In this document: positions 16,217 to 23,871 of the stretch, in pieces
Layout: each line of letters opens with the position of its first letter
Numbering within the stretch: the stretch's first letter is position 1
Source: JBMNKL01 sp050261495
GTDB taxonomy: Bacteria; Bacillota; Clostridia; Acetivibrionales; DTU013
Length of the DNA stretch: 28,044 nt
Reading direction: 5' to 3'
Assembly (NCBI GenBank): GCA_050261495.1
Contig: JBLNDI010000117.1
Coordinates: 1-28,044 of the forward strand
Notes under the pieces: model-generated
The model's database searches: none
The model's input: only the letters and a program-made list of their open reading frames with translations
Told to the model about the DNA's origin: nothing
Made by a program: the position numbers and the translations under genes

Positions 16217-16585
16217 TTATGCCTAAAAATAAAATATTTTCATTGCCTCTTTGACTTTCTCCAGGGTTTTCGCTCCTAATATCTGCAGCCTGGCTTACCG
16301 GATACCCTTTTCGATTTATGCCATTTTGGTATGATTTTTTTCCCATTTCAATAGAATATGGGTAAAAAAACGAAAAAATTACCCACGTATTTATGATATG
16401 TTTAAGGTTGTTTCATGTTGGACACCATTCTTATATGTTTTTACACTGGCCCAAACGGGTAATTATTAGGTAAGCGTTGCATATTTGATGCCGAGAACCG
16501 GGAAAGCCCGGTAAAATGCGCGGATGTGGCAATGTATGAAGTTAAAAACCGGAAGCGGCTGCAATACCTGTCAGGAGGTGGTGAT
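16217..16585. other. Intergenic region upstream of the DUF1858-DUF438 pair
   Basis: About 370 nt with no gene. It contains an inverted repeat GGGTAA/TTACCC (16360-16365 and 16379-16384) around an A-rich centre, and a weak possible promoter, TTTACA (16440-16445), 18 nt, TATTAG (16464-16469). No FNR-type TTGAT-N4-ATCAA site was seen. The long leader leaves room for regulation. Confidence 0.4.
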
Positions 16586-16813
16586 ATGGACAAAACTGTC
16601 GATCTTACCAGGACAATATACGAGATTTGCCGGGAAAACCCGGAGGTTGTAGAAATCATGATTGACTTGGGATTTGAAAATATTTCGAATCCTGCCATGT
16701 TAAACACGGCAGGCCGTTTCATGACAATTCCGAAAGGAGCTGCAATAAAAGGGATACAACTGGAAAAGATAAAAGATGAATTTACGAGAAGAGGATATAA
16801 AATCAAGGAATAA
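16586..16813 (+). CDS. DUF1858 domain-containing protein
   Basis: The 75-aa product starts at the ATG at 16586, directly after a very strong site (AGGAGGTGGTGAT). The frame is open further upstream, but the family normally starts just before this VDLTRTIYEIC segment. DUF1858 proteins are small helical proteins with a hydrophobic groove, often fused or adjacent to hybrid-cluster, hemerythrin or DUF438 proteins. No Cys cluster is present here (one Cys only, at the end of TIYEIC). It lies 12 nt upstream of the DUF438 gene and is clearly its operon partner. Function unknown; a link to redox or NO stress is inferred from the neighbour. Confidence 0.85.
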   Translation: MDKTVDLTRTIYEICRENPEVVEIMIDLGFENISNPAMLNTAGRFMTIPKGAAIKGIQLEKIKDEFTRRGYKIKE

Positions 16814-16825
16814 GGAGGATATTGT

Positions 16826-18064
16826 ATGAGCGAATACATCAATAATCGCGAGTATAGGCAAAAGGTGCTGAAGGAGCTTATTATGGAGCTTCATAACGGC
16901 AAAAGCGTCGAAGATGTCAAGCCAAGGTTCGAAAAGCTTATCGAAGGCATATCTCCCGGCGAAATATCCGAAATGGAGCATGCGCTCATAATGGAGGGAA
17001 TGCCGGTGGAGCATATACAAAGGCTCTGTGATGTTCATGCGGCGCTTTTCAAGGGCTCCATCGAAGAAATACACAGGCCTCAGAGGCCGGAAGATGCGCC
17101 GGGACATCCCGTTCATACCTTCAAGCTTGAAAACAGGGAGCTTGAGAAGCTGATAAACGAAAAGATCAAGCCTCATCTTGAAGCTTTCAGGAATAATGAC
17201 AACAGGGAAAATACAAATATCCTCGCTAACGATTTTGCCACCCTGTGGGAAGTTGACAAGCATTATTCCAGGAAGGAAAATCTCCTGTTTCCTTTCATAG
17301 AAAAGTATGGCATTACGGCGCCGCCAAAGGTAATGTGGGGTGTAGATGATGAGATCAGGGCCGCCATTAAGGAAACGCACAGGATGCTTTCCAATTATAA
17401 CGGCAAAAAGGATGATGTGGCGGCACAGGCCGAAGAGACGGCCAACAGGGTGATCGAAATGATATTCAAGGAGGAAAACATCCTGTTCCCGATGGCATTG
17501 GAAACACTGACCGAGGATGAATGGCTTAGCATAGAGCAGGAGAGCGAGGGGATAGGCTACTGTCTCACCAGGCCGGCAGGAAAATGGACCCCTGCCAGGG
17601 TGAACCTGGAGGAGAAGCTCGCGAGTGAAAAAGAACAGCCTTTGCCTGCAAGCGGCGGATATATGAAATTTGATACCGGTATTCTTTCGCCGGAGGAAAT
17701 CAGCGCCATTTTTAATACATTGCCTGTAGATATTACCTTTGTTGACAAGGATGGGGCCGTTAAGTATTTCTCCCAAGGGAAGGAAAGGATATTTACCAGG
17801 ACGAAAACCATCATCGGCAGAAAGGTGCAAAACTGCCATCCGCCGGCAAGCGTGCACGTCGTGGAGCAGGTTATAGAGAACTTAAAGTCCGGAAAGAAGG
17901 ACCATGAAGATTTCTGGATCAGGATGCAGGACATGTATGTATATATCAGGTATTTCGCCGTGAGAAATGAAAAAGGCGAGTTCCTGGGAATATTAGAGGT
18001 GACACAGAATATTAAGCCCATACAGGAGATCAACGGAGAAAAAAGACTGTTATCGAACCATTAG
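16826..18064 (+). CDS. DUF438 / hemerythrin-like / PAS domain protein
   Basis: The 412-aa product has AAGGAGG upstream. Three domains are visible. DUF438 (~10-80) has LHNGKSVEDVK, EHALIMEGMP and LCDVHA. A hemerythrin-type four-helix bundle (~90-235) has candidate diiron ligands H94 and H97, H146 and E151 (HYSRKENLLFP), H185 and E216/E217 (KEENILFP). A PAS domain (~285-400) includes GRKVQNCHPP with C337. It may sense O2 or NO through a diiron site, with the PAS domain passing the signal or binding a partner. There is no kinase or DNA-binding module, so the output is unclear. It is soluble and ends 105 nt before a strong terminator. Confidence 0.88.
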   Translation: MSEYINNREYRQKVLKELIMELHNGKSVEDVKPRFEKLIEGISPGEISEMEHALIMEGMPVEHIQRLCDVHAALFKGSIEEIHRPQRPEDAPGHPVHTFKLENRELEKLINEKIKPHLEAFRNNDNRENTNILANDFATLWEVDKHYSRKENLLFPFIEKYGITAPPKVMWGVDDEIRAAIKETHRMLSNYNGKKDDVAAQAEETANRVIEMIFKEENILFPMALETLTEDEWLSIEQESEGIGYCLTRPAGKWTPARVNLEEKLASEKEQPLPASGGYMKFDTGILSPEEISAIFNTLPVDITFVDKDGAVKYFSQGKERIFTRTKTIIGRKVQNCHPPASVHVVEQVIENLKSGKKDHEDFWIRMQDMYVYIRYFAVRNEKGEFLGILEVTQNIKPIQEINGEKRLLSNH

Positions 18065-18082
18065 CGGGTGTATAGAGGAAAT

Positions 18083-18122
18083 ATGGCGGCAGTATTGCGG
18101 CAGTATGGCGGCAGTATGGCGG
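18083..18122 (+). repeat. 11-bp minisatellite, about 3.6 copies
   Basis: ATGGCGGCAGT (18083-18093) is followed by one variant (ATTGCGGCAGT), another exact copy and a partial copy. It lies between the DUF438 stop and its terminator. Each exact unit has an ATG, but the open frame across it (18068-18283) shows no protein-like features. Confidence 0.85.
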
Positions 18123-18166
18123 AAACACTACGACTGGCACATATCCCGGGAAATAGCAAATACATT

Positions 18167-18195
18167 AAACCTGACATATATATGTCAGGTTTTCT
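18167..18195 (+). terminator. Strong intrinsic terminator for the DUF1858-DUF438 operon
   Basis: A perfect palindrome of 26 nt runs from 18167 to 18192 (AAACCTGACATA and its complement), followed by TTTTCT. Because A-runs flank the other side, it may also work on the minus strand. Confidence 0.8.
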
Positions 18196-18313
18196 ATGGT
18201 ATTATGGCGCTGGAACCAAAAGCATTTATTTGATTTGCCCGTATACAGCAGGCAGACGAAAAGCGTTAGGAAATATTAGTTGAGACGACGTGCATATGAT
18301 CCTAAAACAACGA

Positions 18314-18332
18314 GCCGCTGCATGGCAGCGGC
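18314..18332 (-). terminator. Intrinsic terminator for rpsT
   Basis: GCCGCTGC and GCAGCGGC form a perfect 8-bp GC stem around a 3-nt loop. On the minus strand it is followed by TCGTTGTTTTA, about 60 nt after the rpsT stop. Confidence 0.75.
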
Positions 18333-18390
18333 ATGGTTTTAAGGATCGGATATTATTTTATGCGTTATTATGCGTCAATGCGCTATTATA

Positions 18391-18654
18391 CTATTTGCTA
18401 ACAGCGTTTAAAGCTTTTGCAAGCTTTGATTTTCTTCTCGCAGCGGTGTTTTTATGGATTACGTTTTTAGCAGCCGCCTTGTCAATAATTTTCATGGTCG
18501 CGCTCAATATGGACGATGCATTCTCGTCATTCTGCCTGATTGCTTCGTTGCACTTCTTTATGGCGGTCTTAAGCGCAGACTTTTTGGCCGTATTTTGCAG
18601 ATTCTTTGACCTTGCGACTTTTACCCTTTTTATTGCGGATTTTATATTTGGCAA
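18391..18654 (-). CDS. rpsT: 30S ribosomal protein S20
   Basis: The 87-aa product is the normal length for S20. It has the family's start (M)PNIKSAIKRVKVA, the KSALKTAIKK core and the VIHKNTAARRKSKLAKALN end. The start is a TTG at 18654 with GGAGG 8 nt upstream; a GTG at 18663 is in frame but overlaps the ribosome site. S20 binds 16S rRNA during 30S assembly. It is divergent from gpr, an arrangement also seen in Bacillus. The plus-strand open frame over the same bases is a shadow. Confidence 0.95.
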   Translation of the reverse strand: MPNIKSAIKRVKVARSKNLQNTAKKSALKTAIKKCNEAIRQNDENASSILSATMKIIDKAAAKNVIHKNTAARRKSKLAKALNAVSK

Positions 18655-18698
18655 ACATATCACCTCCTGCGATTAAATTTGGCTAATTAACACCAGAT

Positions 18699-18727
18699 AT
18701 TCTAGCATGAAAGTTTTTAAAAAGCAA
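18699..18727 (-). promoter_or_regulatory. Sigma-A promoter for rpsT
   Basis: Read on the minus strand: TTGCTT (18727-18722), 17 nt, then TAGAAT (18704-18699) with TGC in front (an extended -10). It lies about 45 nt from the start codon. Confidence 0.7.
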
Positions 18728-18861
18728 GGCAAATTAAAGAGACCGATGAAAAAACGGGTGACTTTATGCTTATTTTTTTGCCTGTTGTGGAAAGATATAT
18801 CCGGGCGATGAATGCAAAGAATTGCCACATTTGCTGGAATGAAAGGTTGAATAATAGCAAG

Positions 18862-19854
18862 ATGAAAAGCGTAAGAACGGACTTGACATTGGAGGCGCAT
18901 GAACTGCTTAGGGAGCAGGCGCTGAAAGAGAACGCCGGGCAGCAGGATATTCCCGGTGTCAAGGTGGAAAATGACGGCGATAACGATATAAAAATCACCA
19001 GGGTACGCGTTGTCACACCGGCAGGCGAAAAAGCCATAGGAAAACCCATGGGAAACTACATCACGCTGGAAGTGCCGGGGCTGAAGGAAAATGACCAGGT
19101 TCTTTATGAAAACACATGCAGGGCGGTAGCGAAAGAACTGTTGCAGTTAATGAAACTGGGCGAGAAAACGCTGACGCTGGTCGTAGGCCTTGGCAACTGG
19201 AATGTGACGCCGGATGCGCTCGGGCCGAAAGTTGTCTCAAGCATGATGGTTACGAGGCATCTGCTGGAATATCTCCCGGAACAGGTGGATAAAGGCGTGA
19301 GGCCCGTATGCGCAGTGGCGCCCGGCGTATTGGGCATAACGGGTATTGAAACGGGTGAAATCGTAAAAGGCATAGTTGACCGCATCAAGCCGGATTATAT
19401 TATAGCCATCGACGCGCTGGCTTCAAGGAAAATAGAAAGAGTCAACACGACGATCCAAATTGCCGATACGGGCATATCGCCCGGTTCAGGAGTCGGAAAC
19501 AAGCGCATGGAGCTTTCGATGGCAACGCTGGGCGTACCGGTGATTGCGATAGGCGTTCCCACGGTGGTGGATGCGGCAACGATGGCAAACGATGCGATCG
19601 ACATGGTGTTGGACAGCTTGATCGAACAGGCGCCCCAGGGTACTGAGTTTTACAGGATGATGAAATCCATAGACCGGGACGAGAAATACAGGATGATACA
19701 GGAGGTTATGGAGCCGTACGCCGGTGACCTGGTAGTCACGCCGAAGGAGATTGACGAAGTGGTGAAAAGAATCGCGAAAGTTATTGCGAACGGCCTTAAT
19801 ATAGCGCTCCACCAGGGTATAACGCTTGACGACGTAAACAGGTACATCAATTAG
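18862..19854 (+). CDS. gpr: GPR germination endopeptidase (spore protease)
   Basis: The product is 330 aa if started at the ATG at 18862 (MKSVRTDLTLEA-). The frame extends to an ATG at 18766, but that adds a segment unlike GPR. No start has a good ribosome site; a TTG at 18847 is another option. GPR is an atypical aspartic protease (family A25) that degrades small acid-soluble spore proteins at germination. Both catalytic Asp regions are present: GNWNVTPDALGP and IAIDALASRKIERVN. With the 18862 start there is almost no propeptide before SVRTD, whereas Bacillus GPR has about 15 residues that keep it inactive. spoIIP, which follows gpr in Bacillus, is absent here. No clear sigma-G promoter was found. 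Confidence 0.93.
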   Translation: MKSVRTDLTLEAHELLREQALKENAGQQDIPGVKVENDGDNDIKITRVRVVTPAGEKAIGKPMGNYITLEVPGLKENDQVLYENTCRAVAKELLQLMKLGEKTLTLVVGLGNWNVTPDALGPKVVSSMMVTRHLLEYLPEQVDKGVRPVCAVAPGVLGITGIETGEIVKGIVDRIKPDYIIAIDALASRKIERVNTTIQIADTGISPGSGVGNKRMELSMATLGVPVIAIGVPTVVDAATMANDAIDMVLDSLIEQAPQGTEFYRMMKSIDRDEKYRMIQEVMEPYAGDLVVTPKEIDEVVKRIAKVIANGLNIALHQGITLDDVNRYIN

Positions 19855-19866
19855 CCGGTTATTATG

Positions 19867-19899
19867 AGACAGGGGACGGTTCTGTGCCCTACCCTGTCT
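19867..19899. repeat. REP-like intergenic element, copy C
   Basis: AGACAGGG (19867-19874) and CCCTGTCT (19892-19899) are perfect 8-bp arms around a loop carrying GACGGTTCTGTGCCC. It shares the GGGACGGTTCT core with the elements at 2300 and 3888. It sits 12 nt after the gpr stop and may end its transcript, although no T tract follows. Confidence 0.6.
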
Positions 19900-19947
19900 T
19901 ACCAAGCCCGACCCCGATTCCATTCCAGTGCCTCCCAATGATAGAAG

Positions 19948-19976
19948 TTGATTTATGCCGTCCAATAAGGTATAAA
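19948..19976 (+). promoter_or_regulatory. Sigma-A promoter for the aldo/keto reductase operon
   Basis: TTGATT (19948-19953), 17 nt, then TATAAA (19971-19976). Transcription would start about 20 nt before the GGGGGA ribosome site at 19995-20000. Confidence 0.65.
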
Positions 19977-20006
19977 TATTTATATAACCTATATGGGGGA
20001 ATGGAT

Positions 20007-21179
20007 ATGCAGTATAGAAAATTTGGGAAACATGATTTTGAGGTTTCAGTTCTTGGCTTTGGCGCGATGCGTCTTCCTACCGAAGGAAAAATCAATTACG
20101 GCGACAGGTTGAGCGAAAAAATTAACGAAAGAGAAGCTATTCGCTTATTGCATCATGCTATCGATCATGGCGTCAATTATATTGATACTGCATATGGATA
20201 TCATGAGGGAAGAAGCGAAATTGTCGTAGGGAAGGCCTTGAAAGACGGGTACAGGGACAAGGTTAAACTGGCTACGAAGTCGCCGGTATGGCTGGTCAAA
20301 AAGCCTGAAGACTATGACAGGATTCTGGACGAGCAGTTGAAAAAGCTTCAGACGGAATACCTTGATTTTTATTTGTTTCATTCCTTAAGCCTGGCTTCGT
20401 GGGAAAACACCGTCCTTAAGCTGGGCCTGATCGAGCGTGCCGAAGCTGCCAAAAAGGCAGGAAAATTCAAGTATCTTGGCTTCTCATTCCATGACGGGTA
20501 TGATGCATTTGTAAAGATTATAGATGGCTATGATAAATGGGACTTCTGCCAGATCCAGTACAATTACATGGATGTTGACCACCAGGCGGGCGAAAAAGGC
20601 TTAAAATACGCCGCGTCAAAAGGGCTGGCCGTCGTCGTGATGGAACCGTTGCTTGGCGGGAGGCTTGCCAATCCTCCTAAAGACATTAAGGCCATACTGG
20701 ATAAAAGCGGTACAGGCAGATCTCCTGCCGATTGGGGATTGCAGTGGCTTTGGAGCCAACCCGAGGTTACGGTGGTCTTGAGCGGCATGAGTAACATGCA
20801 GCAGGTTGAAGAAAACCTGAAAAGCGCCGGAAATTCAAAGGCCGGCTTGTTCGGACACGCAGAAATGGAGATCATCGACCTTGTGCGCCGCAGGTACATT
20901 GACAGGGCGGCAATTCCGTGCACCGGGTGCAGTTATTGTATGCCATGTCCGAATAATGTAAACATACCGAGGAACTTCGAGATATATAACGATAGCGTCA
21001 TATATGAAGACATAAGGGGCGCGAAGGTTCAATACAACGCGTTCATGAACGAGGCGAACCGTGCCGGCGCATGCATAGCCTGCAGGGTATGTGAAGATAA
21101 ATGCCCGCAGGGGATACCGATCAGCGAGTGGATGGAAAAAGTGGATAAAACGCTGGCAGGTTTGCAGGAGACGGTATGA
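20007..21179 (+). CDS. Aldo/keto reductase with C-terminal 2x[4Fe-4S] ferredoxin domain
   Basis: The product is 390 aa from the ATG at 20007; an ATG at 20001 abuts the ribosome site. Residues 1-~290 form an AKR barrel with the catalytic set D60, Y65 (DTAYGYHEG), K91 and H115 (YLFHS). Residues ~300-375 hold two cluster motifs: C305, C308, C311, C314 (CTGCSYCMPCP) and C356, C359, C362, C366 (CIACRVCEDKCP). This AKR-ferredoxin fusion is common in anaerobes; its substrate is not known and electrons may come from ferredoxin rather than NADPH. It overlaps the next gene by ATGA, and ligA follows, so the three appear to be one operon. Confidence 0.92.
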   Translation: MQYRKFGKHDFEVSVLGFGAMRLPTEGKINYGDRLSEKINEREAIRLLHHAIDHGVNYIDTAYGYHEGRSEIVVGKALKDGYRDKVKLATKSPVWLVKKPEDYDRILDEQLKKLQTEYLDFYLFHSLSLASWENTVLKLGLIERAEAAKKAGKFKYLGFSFHDGYDAFVKIIDGYDKWDFCQIQYNYMDVDHQAGEKGLKYAASKGLAVVVMEPLLGGRLANPPKDIKAILDKSGTGRSPADWGLQWLWSQPEVTVVLSGMSNMQQVEENLKSAGNSKAGLFGHAEMEIIDLVRRRYIDRAAIPCTGCSYCMPCPNNVNIPRNFEIYNDSVIYEDIRGAKVQYNAFMNEANRAGACIACRVCEDKCPQGIPISEWMEKVDKTLAGLQETV

Positions 21180-21889
21180 AGCAAAAAGGCAGATATTTTA
21201 TAATACTGGCATTGGTAGTGGTGCTTTGGAATACCAAAGTAATAAAGCCTTTGAAAATATTCGCGGTGTTCCTGCACGAACTCGGGCATTCCGTGATGGC
21301 CGTCATATTCGGCAGCGGGATACGGGGGTTCAGGATAAACCTAGATGAAAGCGGTTATGCACTGACATTGCCCAAAAACGGGTTTTCCGCGTTTATGATC
21401 GCCAACGGGGGATACCTGGGCAGCGTGCTGTTTGCGCTTTTGATACTTTGGCTGAAAAGAACGTCGGTAAAAAAATCAATCCTGGGCGTTGCCGCGATAC
21501 TGATGCTGGGCGTTTCAATTGCATACGGCAAGTCCGTCTTTACCATTATATATGCTGCAATATTTTCAGGCGTTGTTCTTTTGCTCTACATGCTCCGGAA
21601 CGATAAGCTCTATGACTGGGTTGTCGACATTATAGGCGTGTCAAGCGCGGCTTATGCAGTGTATGATACTTTTGTCGATACGATTCTGCTGCAGATAAAC
21701 CTGAAGCTGAACCTGGTAAAATGGACGTCCGGGACTGTTACCGACGCGATGCTGCTTGAGAGAATGACGCACATACCGGCCGTTGTATGGGGTATTATAT
21801 GGTTTGTGATAGCATGCACCGCAGTGTATTCCACAATAATCGGGGGCAGGGGAACTGCCGCTTCAAGGGGCGGGAGAAGGAAAGCCTAG
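21176..21889 (+). CDS. M50B-type membrane metalloprotease-like protein
   Basis: The 237-aa product has about six hydrophobic segments. The zinc motif HELGH (H34, E35, H38) lies within the second segment, and NGGYLGSVLFALLIL (~78-92) matches the second conserved GGxxG region of M50B proteins. A clear third zinc ligand is not obvious. The C-terminus is short, Gly/Arg-rich and basic. Members of this group are uncharacterised; the role here is unknown. It overlaps the reductase gene by 4 nt and lies 26 nt before ligA. Confidence 0.8.
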   Translation: MKQKGRYFIILALVVVLWNTKVIKPLKIFAVFLHELGHSVMAVIFGSGIRGFRINLDESGYALTLPKNGFSAFMIANGGYLGSVLFALLILWLKRTSVKKSILGVAAILMLGVSIAYGKSVFTIIYAAIFSGVVLLLYMLRNDKLYDWVVDIIGVSSAAYAVYDTFVDTILLQINLKLNLVKWTSGTVTDAMLLERMTHIPAVVWGIIWFVIACTAVYSTIIGGRGTAASRGGRRKA

Positions 21890-21915
21890 CAAAACGGCAG
21901 GAGGGACATTCAGGC

Positions 21916-23868
21916 ATGGACGCAATTAAGCTGATGAAAGAAAAAATAGAGCTGCTCAATAAGGCAGCCAGGGCTTATTACCAGGAAGACAGGGAAATAA
22001 TGACCAACCTGGAGTATGACAGGCTCTACGATGAATTGCAAGAATTGGAGAGGCAAACAGGAATAGTCCTTTCCAACAGCCCTACCAACCGTGTCGGTTA
22101 CGAACTGCTGTCCGGGCTGCCCAAGGAACGCCATGAAAAACCCATGCTGTCGCTGGACAAGACAAAGGACCCGGCGGCTTTGAAAGCCTGGCTCGGTAAC
22201 CAGCAGGGCGTGTTGTCCTGGAAACTGGACGGGCTTACGATCGTCCTGACGTATTCCGGGGGCAAGCTTGAAAAGGCCGTGACAAGGGGTAACGGTGAGG
22301 TTGGCGAAGTCGTTACAAATAACGTGAAAGTATTTAAAAACGTCCCGCTTGTCATCCCATTCAAGGGCACGCTGGTTTTGAGGGGCGAAGCCGTGATCAG
22401 CTACTCGGAATTTGAAAAAATCAACAGGGAAGCAGGCGACGAAAGCATCAGGTATAAAAACCCCAGGAATTTGTGCAGCGGATCGGTAAGGCAGTTGAAC
22501 AACAAGGTAACCGCCGAAAGGAATGTCAATTTCTTTGCATTCTCGCTGGTGAGAGCGGACGGTGCAGATATTACCGGTTCACGCGCAGCGCACCTGGAAT
22601 GGCTTGCATCCCAGGGCTTTGATGTTGTTGAATATAAAAAGGTGGACTCGGCCGGTCTCGAAGATGCCCTGTCCTGGTTTGAGAAGCAGATCGGGAAAAA
22701 TGATTTTCCTTCGGACGGCCTGGTATTGGCATATGACGATGTGAAATACGGGGAATCCCTCGGCGCGACTGCGAAATTCCCCAGGGATTCGATTGCTTTC
22801 AAGTGGCGTGACGAAGTAAAAGAAACAAAACTGCTTGAAATCGAATGGAGCGCGTCGCGGACAGGCTTGATAAACCCCATTGCCGTGTTCGAGCCGGTTG
22901 AACTGGAAGGCACGACGGTCAGCAGGGCAAGCCTGCACAACATAAGCATTATGGAGGATCTGAAAATCGGCATTGGCGACACCATCCGCGTTTACAAGGC
23001 GAACATGATCATCCCGCAGATTTCCGAAAACCTGACCAGGAGCGGCCGGGTGGAAATACCGGACGCGTGCCCCGTATGCGGCGGTGAGACGCAAATCCGG
23101 CAGAATATCGATGTGAAATACCTTTACTGTGTCAATTCCCTGTGTCCTGCTAAAAAGCTGAAGATGTTCAGCCTGTTTGTCAGCAGGGACGCCATGAACA
23201 TAGAAGGGCTGTCCGAGGCGACGCTGGAAAAATTCATCGCGGAAGGGCTGATAAAGGAGCCTGCCGATATATTCAGGCTGGGAAACCACAAGGAAAAGAT
23301 TACGTCAATGGAAGGATTCGGGGAAAAGTCTTTTGCAAGGCTTGTTGACGCGATTGAAAGGGCCAGGAAGACGAATGCGGTAAGGCTGCTTTACGGGCTT
23401 GGGATACCGAATATCGGGCTGTCAAACGCGAAGCTCATATGCCGGAAGTTCGGCTATGATTGGAATAAAATACAAAACGCGTCGTATTCGGAACTGATAA
23501 ATATAAGCGGCATTGGGGAAGTCATGGCCAACGCTTATGTAAATTTCTTCAGCGATGAAGCAAACAGGGAAATGGTCGCGGATATCCTTGGAGAAATTGA
23601 ATTCGAGCAGGTGCAGGCCGCGGCGGGCAATTTGAGGTTTGAAAACATGACTTTTGTTATTACCGGTTCCCTCAATCATTTCAACAACAGGGAAGAACTG
23701 GTCGCCGTAATAGAAGAGAACGGCGGCAAGGTGTCCGGCTCCGTATCTTCAAAGACGACTTACCTTGTAAATAACGATATAACGTCGGAATCCACCAAAA
23801 ATAAAAAAGCCAAGGAACTTGGCATTAGTATAATAACGGAAGACCAACTGCTCGCTATGCTTGAGTGA
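21916..23868 (+). CDS. ligA: NAD-dependent DNA ligase, divergent LigA
   Basis: The product is 650 aa from the ATG at 21916, with AGGAGGG 10 nt upstream. Domain order is complete: Ia (YYQED, LEYDRLYDEL), adenylation with Lys103 in KLDG, OB fold, a four-Cys zinc finger (CPVC...CVNSLC), helix-hairpin-helix repeats and a C-terminal BRCT domain (~575-650). Several usually conserved positions differ: Asn31 where an NAD-contacting Asp is normal (xDxEYD), Ser-Trp-KLDG instead of ExKxDG, TRGNGEVGEVVT instead of TRGDGxxGEDVT, and NPRNLCSGSVRQL instead of NPRNxAAGxLRQL. It could be a second, specialised ligase in addition to a housekeeping LigA. It ends 3 nt from the convergent glnS stop, with no terminator between. 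Confidence 0.9.
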   Translation: MDAIKLMKEKIELLNKAARAYYQEDREIMTNLEYDRLYDELQELERQTGIVLSNSPTNRVGYELLSGLPKERHEKPMLSLDKTKDPAALKAWLGNQQGVLSWKLDGLTIVLTYSGGKLEKAVTRGNGEVGEVVTNNVKVFKNVPLVIPFKGTLVLRGEAVISYSEFEKINREAGDESIRYKNPRNLCSGSVRQLNNKVTAERNVNFFAFSLVRADGADITGSRAAHLEWLASQGFDVVEYKKVDSAGLEDALSWFEKQIGKNDFPSDGLVLAYDDVKYGESLGATAKFPRDSIAFKWRDEVKETKLLEIEWSASRTGLINPIAVFEPVELEGTTVSRASLHNISIMEDLKIGIGDTIRVYKANMIIPQISENLTRSGRVEIPDACPVCGGETQIRQNIDVKYLYCVNSLCPAKKLKMFSLFVSRDAMNIEGLSEATLEKFIAEGLIKEPADIFRLGNHKEKITSMEGFGEKSFARLVDAIERARKTNAVRLLYGLGIPNIGLSNAKLICRKFGYDWNKIQNASYSELINISGIGEVMANAYVNFFSDEANREMVADILGEIEFEQVQAAAGNLRFENMTFVITGSLNHFNNREELVAVIEENGGKVSGSVSSKTTYLVNNDITSESTKNKKAKELGISIITEDQLLAMLE

Positions 23869-23871
23869 TTT

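Noticed and set aside
16700..17857. 385-codon minus-strand open frame
   Set aside because: It is antisense to the DUF438 gene, which has clear domains and a strong ribosome site; the reverse product shows no family features.
18068..18283. 71-codon plus-strand open frame
   Set aside because: It runs through the minisatellite and the terminator palindrome, with no ribosome site and no protein-like pattern.
18290..18676. 128-codon plus-strand open frame with hydrophobic protein
   Set aside because: It lies antisense to rpsT, which is unmistakable; the hydrophobic character is the usual complement of a Lys/Ala-rich gene.
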